Assembly: GCF_001757105.1 (NCBI RefSeq)
Contig: NZ_MDHN01000043.1
Location: forward strand, 28,662-92,661
Length of the DNA stretch: 64,000 bases
Source of the DNA: Alteromonas confluentis
Lineage (GTDB): Bacteria; Pseudomonadota; Gammaproteobacteria; Enterobacterales; Alteromonadaceae
Direction of reading: 5' to 3'
Both the position numbers and the translations under genes were made by a program. The notes under the pieces were generated by a model, which saw only the letters and a program-made list of their open reading frames with translations, had not been told where the DNA came from and ran no database searches. Positions within the stretch are counted from its first letter, which is position 1. Each line of letters begins with the position of its first letter. Positions 36,572-45,896 of the stretch are shown one piece after another.

Positions 36572-37084
36572 ATGAGCACAAGTAACGTCGCTACATTTAC
36601 TGCACCGGGTATGAAGAATGAATCTGCTGAACAGGCTATTGCCGTTTTACAACAGCGCCTGGTAGCCCTACTCGACCTGCAACTGACTCTGAAGCATATC
36701 CATTGGAACGTGGTTGGCCCTAACTTCATTGGCGTACACGAAATGCTGGACCCACAAGTAGATGGCGTTCGCGACATGACAGATACCATTGCTGAGCGTA
36801 TCGCTACTTTAGGTGGTGTGCCAGAAGGTACGCCGCAAGCTATCGTAAGCAAGCGTACTTGGGACGATTATAAACTGGGTAAAGATCTGGTGATGAATCA
36901 CTTAGCCGCGCTGGATAAAGTGTACAACGGTGTAAATTCGGATCACCGTGCCGCTATTGAGAAGCTTGAAGATCTAGATGCTGTTTCAGAAGATATGGTA
37001 ACGGGTCAGTTAGCCGACCTGGAACAATATCAGTGGTTCGTCCGCGCTCACCTCGAGTCAGCTAACGGCGACCTGAGCCAGTAA
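36572..37084 (+). CDS. dps: Dps-family DNA-binding ferritin-like protein
   Basis: 170-aa mini-ferritin that forms dodecamers, oxidises and stores iron with H2O2 and protects DNA. Ferroxidase-site residues match the family: H44 (IHW), H56, D60 (VHEMLD), D71 and E75 (DTIAER). The N-terminal tail is short with few basic residues, so DNA binding may be weaker than in E. coli Dps. I chose the ATG at 36572 (MSTSNVA) with GGAG upstream; an in-frame ATG further upstream would add 31 residues with no family similarity. A strong terminator follows. Confidence 0.93.
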   Translation: MSTSNVATFTAPGMKNESAEQAIAVLQQRLVALLDLQLTLKHIHWNVVGPNFIGVHEMLDPQVDGVRDMTDTIAERIATLGGVPEGTPQAIVSKRTWDDYKLGKDLVMNHLAALDKVYNGVNSDHRAAIEKLEDLDAVSEDMVTGQLADLEQYQWFVRAHLESANGDLSQ

Positions 37085-37176
37085 TATCCTTCAAGTAAGG
37101 TAGTACTGAATTAAAGTATTACTACACTGGAAAAAAATGGGCGCCCAGTGGAGGGCGAACAGGTTGGATTTTGTTT

Positions 37177-37208
37177 AAAAGCCATTACCTCGCGGTAATG
37201 GCTTTTTT
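37177..37208 (+). terminator. Rho-independent terminator after dps
   Basis: AAAAGCCATTACC / GGTAATGGCTTTT, a 13-bp stem with a TCGC loop followed by further T residues. It is well formed and could also act on the minus strand. Confidence 0.92.
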
Positions 37209-37263
37209 ATTTTATGCAGTAATTAGCTCAAACGGAAAACGCAAACAGTACTGAATTTCACGA

Positions 37264-38391
37264 TTATTCAAACCATTGTGGATTAATTGGCGTGGAGAAC
37301 AACAATGGCGCCATGGATTCATAATTTTCCCGATTTGATTCACAGCGAATATTCTTCAGATAATTTTCTTTCCACGGATCGTTAATCATCCACAACGTGT
37401 CTGCCAGTACCGCGATTCCTTCAATCGAGGCGTTGTCCATTATCTCCGTGACCTCACACCCTTCTACACTGTTGTCTGCAGGGGCGATAAAATTCAGCAG
37501 CACACGCTTCGGAGCTTTGTCTGCAGCCGTAGAAATAACCCATAGTTCATTGTCATTTCTGGCCGCTGCCAACAGGTAACCGTCTCCAGAATCTGTCGTG
37601 TAATAGGTCATGCCATTTACAGGGTGATTTCCGCTGTCAAATTGAGGCAAGTTTAGCCCGGGGTCTGTCACCGGGGCATAATCAGTGGTTTTCCAGAACG
37701 CATCGGTGAGCGCAAGCGAAAATACCCGTGGCTGGCCATTTGCGTCTTTTTCCAGTCCCAGATAAAGCTGGTTGTTTGGCCCTATTGCGAGCCCCTCTAT
37801 GCCATCATTCGGGTAATCCCCCACACCAAGCTCTATTGCAAATTGGAGTGGTCTGACGCCGGTCATGGTGGTGCCAAATTCGTTTTGCTCAAGTCGCACA
37901 AGTAGCGAGGGATAATCTGTAGAGCCTGAATTCTGATAACGTTTCTGACAACGGGTCGAAAGCGCGCCTGTTCTGGTAGCATCTTCCGTTACGGTATAAA
38001 ACACGCCGGGCTGAATGGGATCAGCAACAAGGGCTTCCAAATCCGGCTCATCTGCCAAATAACCAGCAAAGCAACTGCGACGCACCACGGTACCTAAGCG
38101 CATCTTTTCTGATTCACTTTCCACCGTTGATGATTCAGGGTTAATAAAATGCAATCGGCGTTGCAATTCCGCATTAGCACTGGCATCAGAAAGTGTGACC
38201 AATTTATCTTCGAACACGGTTAAACCCGAAGTTTGAGGGTCTGACATCACCTCATCATTACCGCCTTTTATCCAGTTACCCGCAACTTGCAACGATACCG
38301 GTTTTTGCTCAGGCTCAATCATCGGCGGTTGCTCGCTGCATGCTGTTAACAGCAATACGGCAACGCCTGTAGCACCTGAAATCTTAGTCAT
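37264..38391 (-). CDS. Lipoprotein, phytase-like esterase/beta-propeller type
   Basis: 375-aa protein with a lipoprotein signal (LLLTAC, Cys about 18). The rest reads as a beta-propeller with repeated short strands and the DGIEGLAIGPNNQLYLGLE block characteristic of the esterase-like-activity-of-phytase and SdiA-regulated groups. It would be anchored in the outer or inner membrane facing the periplasm. Enzymatic activity is not established for most members. It is divergent from the PhoD-like gene. Confidence 0.7.
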   Translation of the reverse strand: MTKISGATGVAVLLLTACSEQPPMIEPEQKPVSLQVAGNWIKGGNDEVMSDPQTSGLTVFEDKLVTLSDASANAELQRRLHFINPESSTVESESEKMRLGTVVRRSCFAGYLADEPDLEALVADPIQPGVFYTVTEDATRTGALSTRCQKRYQNSGSTDYPSLLVRLEQNEFGTTMTGVRPLQFAIELGVGDYPNDGIEGLAIGPNNQLYLGLEKDANGQPRVFSLALTDAFWKTTDYAPVTDPGLNLPQFDSGNHPVNGMTYYTTDSGDGYLLAAARNDNELWVISTAADKAPKRVLLNFIAPADNSVEGCEVTEIMDNASIEGIAVLADTLWMINDPWKENYLKNIRCESNRENYESMAPLLFSTPINPQWFE

Positions 38392-38641
38392 GTCGGTTCC
38401 TTGGTATTCTGCAGTTTTTATGTCAGCAATGGCGAAAAGCGCTTAATACAACGTGTGCGTGCAGCGCATAACTCGCTGACATTCAACCGGCGTTCACGGC
38501 ACTTATTGTGCACCATGATATAAAATCCGCGGTTGTGTCAGCAACAATATGAAACACAAGCAATGGTCCAAATGCTACAAGATACGGTAACATACGTTGC
38601 TGAAAGTACTTTTACTCTATTCACAGGAGCTTCTTCCCGCT

Positions 38642-40507
38642 ATGTCGTCACTGCCACTGGTGATCGCCGGACCACTTTTACGTCATACTCATCAGAATGG
38701 TTTTGTATTGTGGTTAGTTACCCGCGAACGCACCGCGATTAACGTAACGTTGAATGGCGAAAGTACACCCACTCAATCACACGCCATTCAAGCGGGCGAA
38801 CACGCTTTTGTTACATTACTTGAAGTGAGTGTCGAAGACGGACTTGAAGAAGCAACACGCTACCACTACGGGCTCGAATTCAACAACGATGCGCTCAACA
38901 GTGAATGGCGCAACGAGTGTGAAGAACTGCTATTTGCACAACAGCAATCACTGAGTTTTGTCTGGCAGTCAACGCTCACCAATGTTCTGCATGGCTCTTG
39001 TCGAAAACCCCATCATCATGAAACCGATGCGCTGATCCGGGTTCACGACCTTATTCAATCTGAGTTTGATGGAAATGCACAACGGCCAGACATGCTGTTG
39101 CTCACCGGCGATCAGGTTTATAGTGACGATGTAGCCGGGCCCATGCTAATGGCTATACAGCAAGTTATCACAGAACTCGGGCTTTTTGGTGAAGCCTTAG
39201 AGGGGGCCGTGGTTTCTCACAGTGATGAACTGCCAGATCATGATTTGAATTTCTATCGTCGTGACGACCTGCTGCCCAAAATTGCCATGAACACCGCGTT
39301 GTCGAAACTGTTTTTTGGTGCCAAGAAAAAGCCGGTGTTCACATCGGTAAACGCCAAGAATCACCTCATCACTTTCGCCGAAATTTTTGCCATGTACCTA
39401 CTGGTTTGGTCACCGGTTATGTGGCGGCGCGTCACCATTCGTAGCAATCAAATTCAGGAAGCCTTTCGCGCTCAGTTTGATCAGGAACAACAAGTTCTAA
39501 ACGGCTTTATCGAAACGCTTCCGCAAATACGCCGTGCTATGGCACATATACCTGTGTACATGATTTTTGATGACCACGACGTCACAGACGACTGGAATCT
39601 TACCCGGGGTTGGGAAGAGGAAGTATATGGACATCCGCTATCTCGACGGATGGTAGGTAATGCGTTAATGGGCTATTGGCTTTGTCAGGGCTGGGGCAAC
39701 CAGCCGGATAAATTCCGCACAATCAGCGAGCAAGCCGTTAATGTGTTTACATCAACCGGCCTTCAGCAGCATGATGATTTCATCAACACGTTGTTCGATT
39801 TCAGCGAATGGCACTATACCCTTGAAACATCACCTCCGGTTTATGTCATGGATACCCGCACCCAGCGCTGGCGTTCGGAGTCCAGCCTGAATAAACCCAG
39901 TGGCCTGATGGACTGGGAAATGCTGTGTGAGTTTCAGCAGGCGCTGATTGGCAAAGAAGCGGTGATTGTGGTGTCGGCAGCGCCCATTTACGGGGTAAAA
40001 GCCATAGAGGCGATTCAGAAAGTTTTCACTTTTTTCGGCAAAGCCCTCACCGTAGATGCTGAAAACTGGATGGCGCACAAAGGCACCGCGAATGTCATTT
40101 TGAACATTTTTCGCCATTATCGTACGCCGCCTGAATTCATCATCCTTTCTGGCGATGTGCATTATTCATTTGTATACGATGTGCGCCTGCGTTTTCAACG
40201 TAACAGCCCGCATATTACCCAATTCACGTGTAGTGGCATTAAGAACGCCTTTCCTGACGGCTTATTAAGCTGGCTGGAACGCATCAACCGCTGGCTTTAT
40301 GGACACAAGTCGCCACTCAACATATTTACCCGGCGACGGAATATGTCGGTGCGCTCCCGTCCACCCGCAGGTTTGCACGGCAAAACACTGCTTAATCAAT
40401 CTGCCATCGGACAACTTGTTTTACACGAGAACGACACCACTGTAGTGTGCAAAGCATTGTGTAGTAATGGCGATACGGTAGAATTCCCGCCCCGAAAAGA
40501 GGATTAG
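38642..40507 (+). CDS. PhoD-like metallophosphatase
   Basis: About 621-aa calcineurin-like phosphoesterase of the alkaline phosphatase D family. Metal-binding motifs are visible in order: TGDQVYSDD, FDDHDVTDDW and SGDVHYSF. There is no Tat or Sec signal, unlike secreted PhoD, so it is probably cytosolic or membrane-associated; related long proteins exist in many proteobacteria. I chose the ATG at 38642 (MSSLPLVIAGP) with AGGAG 11 bp upstream; an in-frame ATG 15 codons earlier is possible. It is followed 10 bp later by fldB, suggesting cotranscription. Confidence 0.85.
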   Translation: MSSLPLVIAGPLLRHTHQNGFVLWLVTRERTAINVTLNGESTPTQSHAIQAGEHAFVTLLEVSVEDGLEEATRYHYGLEFNNDALNSEWRNECEELLFAQQQSLSFVWQSTLTNVLHGSCRKPHHHETDALIRVHDLIQSEFDGNAQRPDMLLLTGDQVYSDDVAGPMLMAIQQVITELGLFGEALEGAVVSHSDELPDHDLNFYRRDDLLPKIAMNTALSKLFFGAKKKPVFTSVNAKNHLITFAEIFAMYLLVWSPVMWRRVTIRSNQIQEAFRAQFDQEQQVLNGFIETLPQIRRAMAHIPVYMIFDDHDVTDDWNLTRGWEEEVYGHPLSRRMVGNALMGYWLCQGWGNQPDKFRTISEQAVNVFTSTGLQQHDDFINTLFDFSEWHYTLETSPPVYVMDTRTQRWRSESSLNKPSGLMDWEMLCEFQQALIGKEAVIVVSAAPIYGVKAIEAIQKVFTFFGKALTVDAENWMAHKGTANVILNIFRHYRTPPEFIILSGDVHYSFVYDVRLRFQRNSPHITQFTCSGIKNAFPDGLLSWLERINRWLYGHKSPLNIFTRRRNMSVRSRPPAGLHGKTLLNQSAIGQLVLHENDTTVVCKALCSNGDTVEFPPRKED

Positions 40508-40517
40508 AGGTAAAACA

Positions 40518-41054
40518 ATGAGTGATTCAGCCCTGTCTATCGGTTTGTTCTATGGCTCCACCACCTGTTATACAGAAATGGCCGCAGAGAAAATCGAAGC
40601 ACAGTTAAATGAGATTTTTGATGCTCCGGTAGTCAGCGTTTTCAACATCAAAGATACTGCACTCAGTCAGGCTGAAAATTTTGATATTCTCATTTTTGGT
40701 ATCTCAACCTGGGACTTTGGTGAGTTACAGGAAGATTGGGAGTCCAGTTGGGAAGACGTATATAAACTGAACCTGAAAGATAAAACCGTGGCTTTATTTG
40801 GGCTTGGCGATCAGTACGGTTACGCCGACTGGTTTCAGGATGCGCTGGGAATGCTGCACGACGCTTTATCGACAACAGGTTGTCAGTTTATTGGATTATG
40901 GCCCAATCAGGGTTATGAGTTCGCCGCATCCAAAGGTCTCACAGAAGATAAAAGTCACTTTGTTGGCCTAAGCCTCGACGACGAGAACCAGTACGATTTA
41001 TCGGAACAGCGCATCAGCGACTGGTGCCATCAGCTTCTCGATGAACTCGCCTGA
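40518..41054 (+). CDS. fldB: Flavodoxin, FldB type
   Basis: 178-aa FMN-binding electron carrier. The phosphate-binding loop region LFYGSTTCYTEMAAEKI (10-26) and the GISTWDFGELQEDWE and LFGLGDQYGYADWF blocks match long-chain gammaproteobacterial FldB closely. It donates electrons in the cytosol to reductive enzymes. Its 3' end overlaps the next gene by 14 nt. Confidence 0.93.
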   Translation: MSDSALSIGLFYGSTTCYTEMAAEKIEAQLNEIFDAPVVSVFNIKDTALSQAENFDILIFGISTWDFGELQEDWESSWEDVYKLNLKDKTVALFGLGDQYGYADWFQDALGMLHDALSTTGCQFIGLWPNQGYEFAASKGLTEDKSHFVGLSLDDENQYDLSEQRISDWCHQLLDELA

Positions 41055-41847
41055 TAAAACACAAACCAGTCGCCTGCATCGCGAGTTCTACCGCAACGGC
41101 CCTTCTCACCGGGATGGGGCCGATGTTAGTTTCAACGATATCCGAAAACTGTTTAATTTTTCCAGTATCACCATTGGGAAATGGGTTACCGCTCAAGAGC
41201 AGCAACTCGCAGCGAATTTGTTTTTTGATGCACTTTACGATCTGATCGAAATATTACAGATCAACGAACAAGTGATCTCACTCAATGGGTCTTTGTCGCT
41301 GGCTTTTGGCAGCGGTGGTCAAAAGCACGCTAGCGCGCACTATAACAGCGCTAAACGCCAACTAGCACTGGCTAAGAATGCCGGCGGGGGCGCGCTGGCC
41401 CATGAGTGGTTTCATGCCTTTGATCACTATATTGCATCTCATGTTTTCGATGATCTACCGAGCGGATCATTTGCTTCTAAAGCCTGGCTCGACAACGCCA
41501 CAATGCGCCCGCATGCCTTAAACAGTAAGCTTTGCGAGTGTTTTCAATTGATGTTTCTGAACGATCAAAATTCGCCGAATGATTACCTTTTGCGATCAAT
41601 AGAGGCTGATCGCGCGTTAAAAATGTATTACTATGCAATGCCACAAGAAATGGCAGCGCGGGCTTTTGAAGCTTGCATTCAGGACAATCCCCTGAAAAAT
41701 GCTTTTCTGGTGCAGGGTACAAAAAAGTCAGCTGAGGCTAGACTTGGGATTTATCCTCATGGTAATTTGAGACAACAGCTTAATGATTCGTTAATGTTGT
41801 ATTTTTACCAGTTGGGGGTTGCCCTGACCAAAAAATCATCGCAATAA
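41041..41847 (+). CDS. CLCA_X-like family protein with HEXXH motif
   Basis: 268-aa protein translated from an ATG inside the end of fldB. It contains AHEWFHAFDH, an HEXXH zinc-binding motif of the gluzincin/metallopeptidase type, and a conserved-looking LAFGSGGQKHASAHYN segment 40 residues before it. It resembles proteins annotated as the CLCA_X family, which often sit next to FldB in marine gammaproteobacteria. No signal peptide is seen. Peptidase activity is inferred from the motif only. It is followed by the exbD regulatory region. Confidence 0.65.
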   Translation: MNSPDKTQTSRLHREFYRNGPSHRDGADVSFNDIRKLFNFSSITIGKWVTAQEQQLAANLFFDALYDLIEILQINEQVISLNGSLSLAFGSGGQKHASAHYNSAKRQLALAKNAGGGALAHEWFHAFDHYIASHVFDDLPSGSFASKAWLDNATMRPHALNSKLCECFQLMFLNDQNSPNDYLLRSIEADRALKMYYYAMPQEMAARAFEACIQDNPLKNAFLVQGTKKSAEARLGIYPHGNLRQQLNDSLMLYFYQLGVALTKKSSQ

Positions 41848-41904
41848 GAATATACAGTGATGATTTTGGCTAAAAAGCCATCAACAAGTGTTAGGAATGG
41901 TGTC

Positions 41905-41942
41905 TGTTTATTACAAAACACTACCAGTTTTTGTAACAAACA
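41905..41942. promoter_or_regulatory. Near-perfect inverted repeat upstream of exbD
   Basis: Arms TGTTTATTACAAAA (41905-41918) and TTTTGTAACAAACA (41929-41942) pair at 13 of 14 positions around a 10-bp spacer. It sits immediately before a TATACT element, where a regulator would overlap the -35 region. It does not match Fur. Confidence 0.65.
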
Positions 41943-41943
41943 G

Positions 41944-41949
41944 TATACT
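41944..41949 (+). promoter_or_regulatory. Candidate -10 element for exbD
   Basis: TATACT, five of six to consensus, 37 bp before the exbD start codon. No good -35 exists at the normal spacing; the inverted repeat fills that place, which suggests dependence on an activator or control by a repressor. Confidence 0.4.
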
Positions 41950-41985
41950 AGGGTGCTCGAACTTAAAGAGAAGAATGACTACGAG

Positions 41986-42393
41986 ATGAAAAGAAAAAAG
42001 CATACCAGTGGCGATGACGAGGCTCAGATTGACATGACTCCCATGTTGGACATCGTGTTCATCATGTTGATCTTCTTCATTGTAACCACCTCTTTCGTTA
42101 AAGAAAAAGGTCTGGACGTTAACCGTCCTGATGAAAATCAGTCTAACAACAATCAGCCATCAAAATCGCTGTCTATTCGTATTGATGCAAACGGCATTAT
42201 TACTATGGGTGGCCGTGAAGTTGACGTACGTCGTGTTGTTGCAAACGCGCAAACGTTCCTGGCTGAAAACAACACAGATTCAGCGGCTATCCAAGCAGAC
42301 AAAGACACCGAGCACGGTCTCGTTGTTGAAGTAATGAACCAGGTTAAAATCGCAGGCATCGATAAAGTATCTGTTCTGGTGAAAGACTCTTAA
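41986..42393 (+). CDS. exbD: Orphan ExbD/TolR-family proton-channel subunit
   Basis: 135-aa inner-membrane protein with one transmembrane helix (about 20-37) carrying the essential Asp (MTPMLDIVFI, D22) and a periplasmic domain. With ExbB and TonB it converts proton-motive force to energy for outer-membrane receptors. I start it at MKRKKHTSG (41986), the family's usual N-terminus. Neither exbB nor tonB is adjacent, which is unusual. It could complement an ExbB encoded elsewhere, perhaps as an inducible spare subunit. Confidence 0.9.
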   Translation: MKRKKHTSGDDEAQIDMTPMLDIVFIMLIFFIVTTSFVKEKGLDVNRPDENQSNNNQPSKSLSIRIDANGIITMGGREVDVRRVVANAQTFLAENNTDSAAIQADKDTEHGLVVEVMNQVKIAGIDKVSVLVKDS

Positions 42394-42418
42394 GTCAACA
42401 ATACTTCTTTTCTATTAT

Positions 42419-42447
42419 AAAACGCGGCGCTTGCCGCGTTTTTTGTT
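42419..42447 (+). terminator. Rho-independent terminator after exbD
   Basis: AAAACGCGGC / GCCGCGTTTT, a 10-bp stem with a GCTT loop and TTTTTTGTTT, 26 bp after the exbD stop. Confidence 0.93.
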
Positions 42448-42575
42448 TCTAAGCCTCATAAACCGAATCCTTTTGTTATTCGCCTGATTAACGTACAATA
42501 AATTCTCATTTTTGATTAATTCATCACCAGGCGTCGTTAACTGGTCAGCATGTTCTTCTAACCTGCGGAGTCTTC

Positions 42576-43583
42576 ATGATCAATCTGCGTTTAAAACATC
42601 TCGCTATCGGGTTGCTGTTCTGCAGTCCTCTTTCTTACGCTTCTCCCTTGTATTTAAACGAAGCATTTAACTTTAATGCCTATATCATTGAAGACATGAC
42701 TGCCGAGCATTCTGATGTTGAAGGTCAGCTTGCTGTGGGAGGGAATTTCTCCGCTCAGGATTACAGCGTTGGTTTACAGTCAGCAGACAATGGCCAGAAT
42801 ATTCTTACTGTCGGCGGTGACGTGTATCTGCGGGACGCGAGGATTTATAACGGCGATGCCGTTGCCGGTGGCAATATCGACATCGACGCCTCTGTTGGCT
42901 TGTACAATGAAGACCAAACCAATAATAGCCACACTTTTTATCAGGATAGCAGTTTTGATTTCTCCACCGTCAGTGCCGACTTACTCAGCACGTCGTCGCT
43001 GTGGGGAGCAATGACAGATACCGCAACAACAGCAATTACCGGCAACGGTACAGATGTGTGGAGCATCAGCTTTAACGGAAACAGCGACTTCAATGTTTTC
43101 TCCATCGATGCAGACACGTTGTCAGCATCAGACAAAAGTATTTATCTTAATGTTGCTTCCGACAGCCTGAATATTATTAATGTATTTGGTGACACTGTAG
43201 ATTTGTTTAATACCGGCTTCTTTGGTGCAGATGGTATGCAAATCCGCGACAATCAACCGGGTGTGTATCGCAGCAATGGCTTGTTCGCCAATAACGTGTT
43301 GTTTAATTTCGTAGACGCAACGTCGCTTTCACTTAATGCGATTGCGTTTAAAGGCAGTATTCTGGCACCGCTGGCAGACACCGTTTTTTATGACGGCCAA
43401 ATAGACGGGAATTTCATCGTAAAAAGTCTGAGCTCGCCTGTAGGTGAATTCACCGGGCAAATTAATGACTACCGTTTTGGTGATTTGTCTTTCAATGTGG
43501 ATGAACCAGGCGGCGCACTGTTTATCGTAATGCTTGTGGCATTGGGTATTCGTCAAACGCTGCTAAAAAAGAAAGTCCTTTAA
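42576..43583 (+). CDS. Choice-of-anchor A family surface protein with PEP-CTERM-like tail
   Basis: 335-aa exported protein: signal peptide (about 1-22), choice-of-anchor A domain (about 25-295, beginning NEAFNFNAYI and GQLAVGGNFSA) and a C-terminal sorting signal consisting of VDEPGG, a hydrophobic helix and RQTLLKKK. The canonical tripartite signal is VPEP-helix-basic; here Pro is replaced by Asp but the layout is kept. Such proteins are surface or matrix proteins, possibly processed by an exosortase, which is not in this window. Its 3' end overlaps the convergent bcsC gene by 21 bp. Confidence 0.78.
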   Translation: MINLRLKHLAIGLLFCSPLSYASPLYLNEAFNFNAYIIEDMTAEHSDVEGQLAVGGNFSAQDYSVGLQSADNGQNILTVGGDVYLRDARIYNGDAVAGGNIDIDASVGLYNEDQTNNSHTFYQDSSFDFSTVSADLLSTSSLWGAMTDTATTAITGNGTDVWSISFNGNSDFNVFSIDADTLSASDKSIYLNVASDSLNIINVFGDTVDLFNTGFFGADGMQIRDNQPGVYRSNGLFANNVLFNFVDATSLSLNAIAFKGSILAPLADTVFYDGQIDGNFIVKSLSSPVGEFTGQINDYRFGDLSFNVDEPGGALFIVMLVALGIRQTLLKKKVL

Positions 43584-45896
43584 CGCCGGTTTCGAGCCAA
43601 ACAATGTATCACTGGTAACGCCGCGACGTGGTGCGGCGTACCACCGCAATTCAATACCTGCAAACGTAGCCTGATAAGCCACAGCGTGAGAACGGCTAAT
43701 GTAACCCGCCACAGACCAGTGACTTGCAAACTGATACTGCCCCTCTACGAAGATGTCAGCACTTATCCCTTTTTGATTGGAAGGTGATACTTCACCAAAT
43801 GTCTCGGGGCTTAAGGGAAAACGTGCGCCTCCCTCTTCATACACCGAAGACCAACCCAGGCTTAACCGACTACGAATTTGCCATTGTTGCGCTTCAGCAC
43901 TAAGTAACTCTGCACTCGCACCAGCACTAACGAAACGTTGAGGACTAAAATATCCACCCTGTCCCAATGTAAAATCGCTCAGGTCGTGGTCGTATTTTTG
44001 CCAGCTGATATAAGGCCCAACACGTAAATAATCGAGTCGCTCGCTGTCAATATTATCTAACAGGTCGCGGCTCATATCCATGCGAAGCGAATAAGTGCCA
44101 TTATCTTTCACCCCTTCACCCTCTAACGCAGCGAAGTTAAAACTGGATGACACCGCCCAGCGGTCATTAAGTGTAAGCACACCGAGTCCTTTCATACCGG
44201 TTTGCAGAACTCCGCCCCAGGCAGTTGTAAAGGGATTCTCTCCACGCCAATGCGTGCCGGTTTGACTCAGCATGCTGTCTTTACGCCGCTGACGATAGCC
44301 CATAATTGAAAGTTGCCAGTTTGGCTGAAAGTAGGTGCCGCCAAGTGCACCGGTAAAACGGGTTGAAACAGGTTGATTAAATAGCAAATATCCCAGGTTG
44401 GCATAACCAGTCCAATCCTTCGCCTGACGTGTCACATCCACTTCAATGCCCTGGCCAGTTTGCATGGTATCGCCAGTAAAAGTTGTGCCAACAGCGCCAC
44501 CACCAAAGAATGTACCTTCAGCGCCAGTACCAGAGAAAAGTCGCTCGTGACGAACCGATAAATCAATTTTAATGTCGTCAACAACGGTAGACATGCCGGC
44601 GTATCCGGCCTGTTCATCCAGGTGTCCAAGGCCACGCAACCCGTTACGATGACGAGTTGTCAGGCCAACGTAAGCTTGCAAATTACTGTCGACAGTCGCT
44701 TTGGCTCGGGTGATCCCTGTACGATTGGCTAGATCAAACTGTTTTCTCCCCCACGCCAGCTCACCATGCTGGGAAGCAATAAATTCCGCAACAAAAGGAT
44801 ATTCTGCCGCCAGTGGCCCAAGCGCTTCGGCATCGTAGTTGTACGCATGAATCAACGCGTTTTGTGACTCTTTATCGTCAGGAGCCTGCTTCAGTAAATC
44901 GCCAAATACCACTCTGGCTTTACTGAACTGTTCATCGTTGGCTAGTGACCAACCGTAGAGTTGATTGAGTGCTGGGGTCATCCCACCCCGCTCGTCAAGC
45001 TGCTCGGCAATGGCGATGCTGCCAGTATAATCTGCATTTTCGTAGCGGGTGACTAGCTGTGTTGCCAGCGCACTATTGCACCAATTTTCGACCTCAGGAT
45101 TACCGGTAGTGGAACATGCCAGTGTCGATGCTTCATCGTTACGATGCAACTCTGCCAACGACAAAACCCTTCCTAAGCGTTCATCAATCACGCTGAACAA
45201 CATGTTGGCCTTGTCCATGGCGTTATTGTCAAAAGCGTCCCAGGCGGCACCACGCAGTAACGGCTGGGTTTGAACAGGGTATGCAGAGAAAAGCTTCTCT
45301 AGAGCCACCCGATCATTCTGAGCGATGGCATTAAACACTAGCGCATCAATCGCCGCCCCGATGGCATCATTACGTGCCTTACTACTATTATCGCTAACTT
45401 CACTGAACAGATCCCGAGCACGCTCAAAGTGCTGGCGAGCCATATTTATCCAACCCATCAACAGCAAGGCATCGTCGTTACGCTCTGTCAGTGCAAAGCC
45501 TTCCGCCCGATCAATGAGGTCGCTGGACACGGTCTGCCATTGGCTGTCATTCATATTAGCCAATTGCCCCATCAGCAAAGACATTTCATCAGGCTTATTC
45601 TGTGGATTCGATGCTTCAGACATCGGCGGCGCTATTGGCTTGGCTGGCGCAGGTGGACGATTCAGCGCTTCCAAAGCTTCAGAAAGTGCTTCATCGGGTG
45701 TCCATTGGGGATATTTCTGTTTAAGACGTTGAAATTCTGCGTTGGCTAAATCAGTTTGTTCATGCCTGATGTGGTACCACACACCGGTAAGATCAGGGGC
45801 AGACGATGTGAGCAATGCGGGTGCTGTTAACGCAAAAGGCGTTGGCGCGGCAAGCGCAACGGCGATGGCAAAAGAAAGACTAATCTTAGCCTTCAT
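43563..45896 (-). CDS. bcsC: Cellulose export outer-membrane protein, BcsC type
   Basis: 777-aa protein with a signal peptide, a helical TPR-type periplasmic region (about 60-400) and a C-terminal beta-barrel (about 420-777) matching the BcsC C-terminal domain, which carries the cellulose chain across the outer membrane. It is notably shorter than the roughly 1150-aa E. coli BcsC, implying fewer TPRs and a shorter periplasmic reach. I chose the ATG at 45896; a TTG one codon earlier is not needed. It overlaps bcsZ by 11 nt and is the last gene of the operon. Confidence 0.85.
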   Translation of the reverse strand: MKAKISLSFAIAVALAAPTPFALTAPALLTSSAPDLTGVWYHIRHEQTDLANAEFQRLKQKYPQWTPDEALSEALEALNRPPAPAKPIAPPMSEASNPQNKPDEMSLLMGQLANMNDSQWQTVSSDLIDRAEGFALTERNDDALLLMGWINMARQHFERARDLFSEVSDNSSKARNDAIGAAIDALVFNAIAQNDRVALEKLFSAYPVQTQPLLRGAAWDAFDNNAMDKANMLFSVIDERLGRVLSLAELHRNDEASTLACSTTGNPEVENWCNSALATQLVTRYENADYTGSIAIAEQLDERGGMTPALNQLYGWSLANDEQFSKARVVFGDLLKQAPDDKESQNALIHAYNYDAEALGPLAAEYPFVAEFIASQHGELAWGRKQFDLANRTGITRAKATVDSNLQAYVGLTTRHRNGLRGLGHLDEQAGYAGMSTVVDDIKIDLSVRHERLFSGTGAEGTFFGGGAVGTTFTGDTMQTGQGIEVDVTRQAKDWTGYANLGYLLFNQPVSTRFTGALGGTYFQPNWQLSIMGYRQRRKDSMLSQTGTHWRGENPFTTAWGGVLQTGMKGLGVLTLNDRWAVSSSFNFAALEGEGVKDNGTYSLRMDMSRDLLDNIDSERLDYLRVGPYISWQKYDHDLSDFTLGQGGYFSPQRFVSAGASAELLSAEAQQWQIRSRLSLGWSSVYEEGGARFPLSPETFGEVSPSNQKGISADIFVEGQYQFASHWSVAGYISRSHAVAYQATFAGIELRWYAAPRRGVTSDTLFGSKPALKDFLF

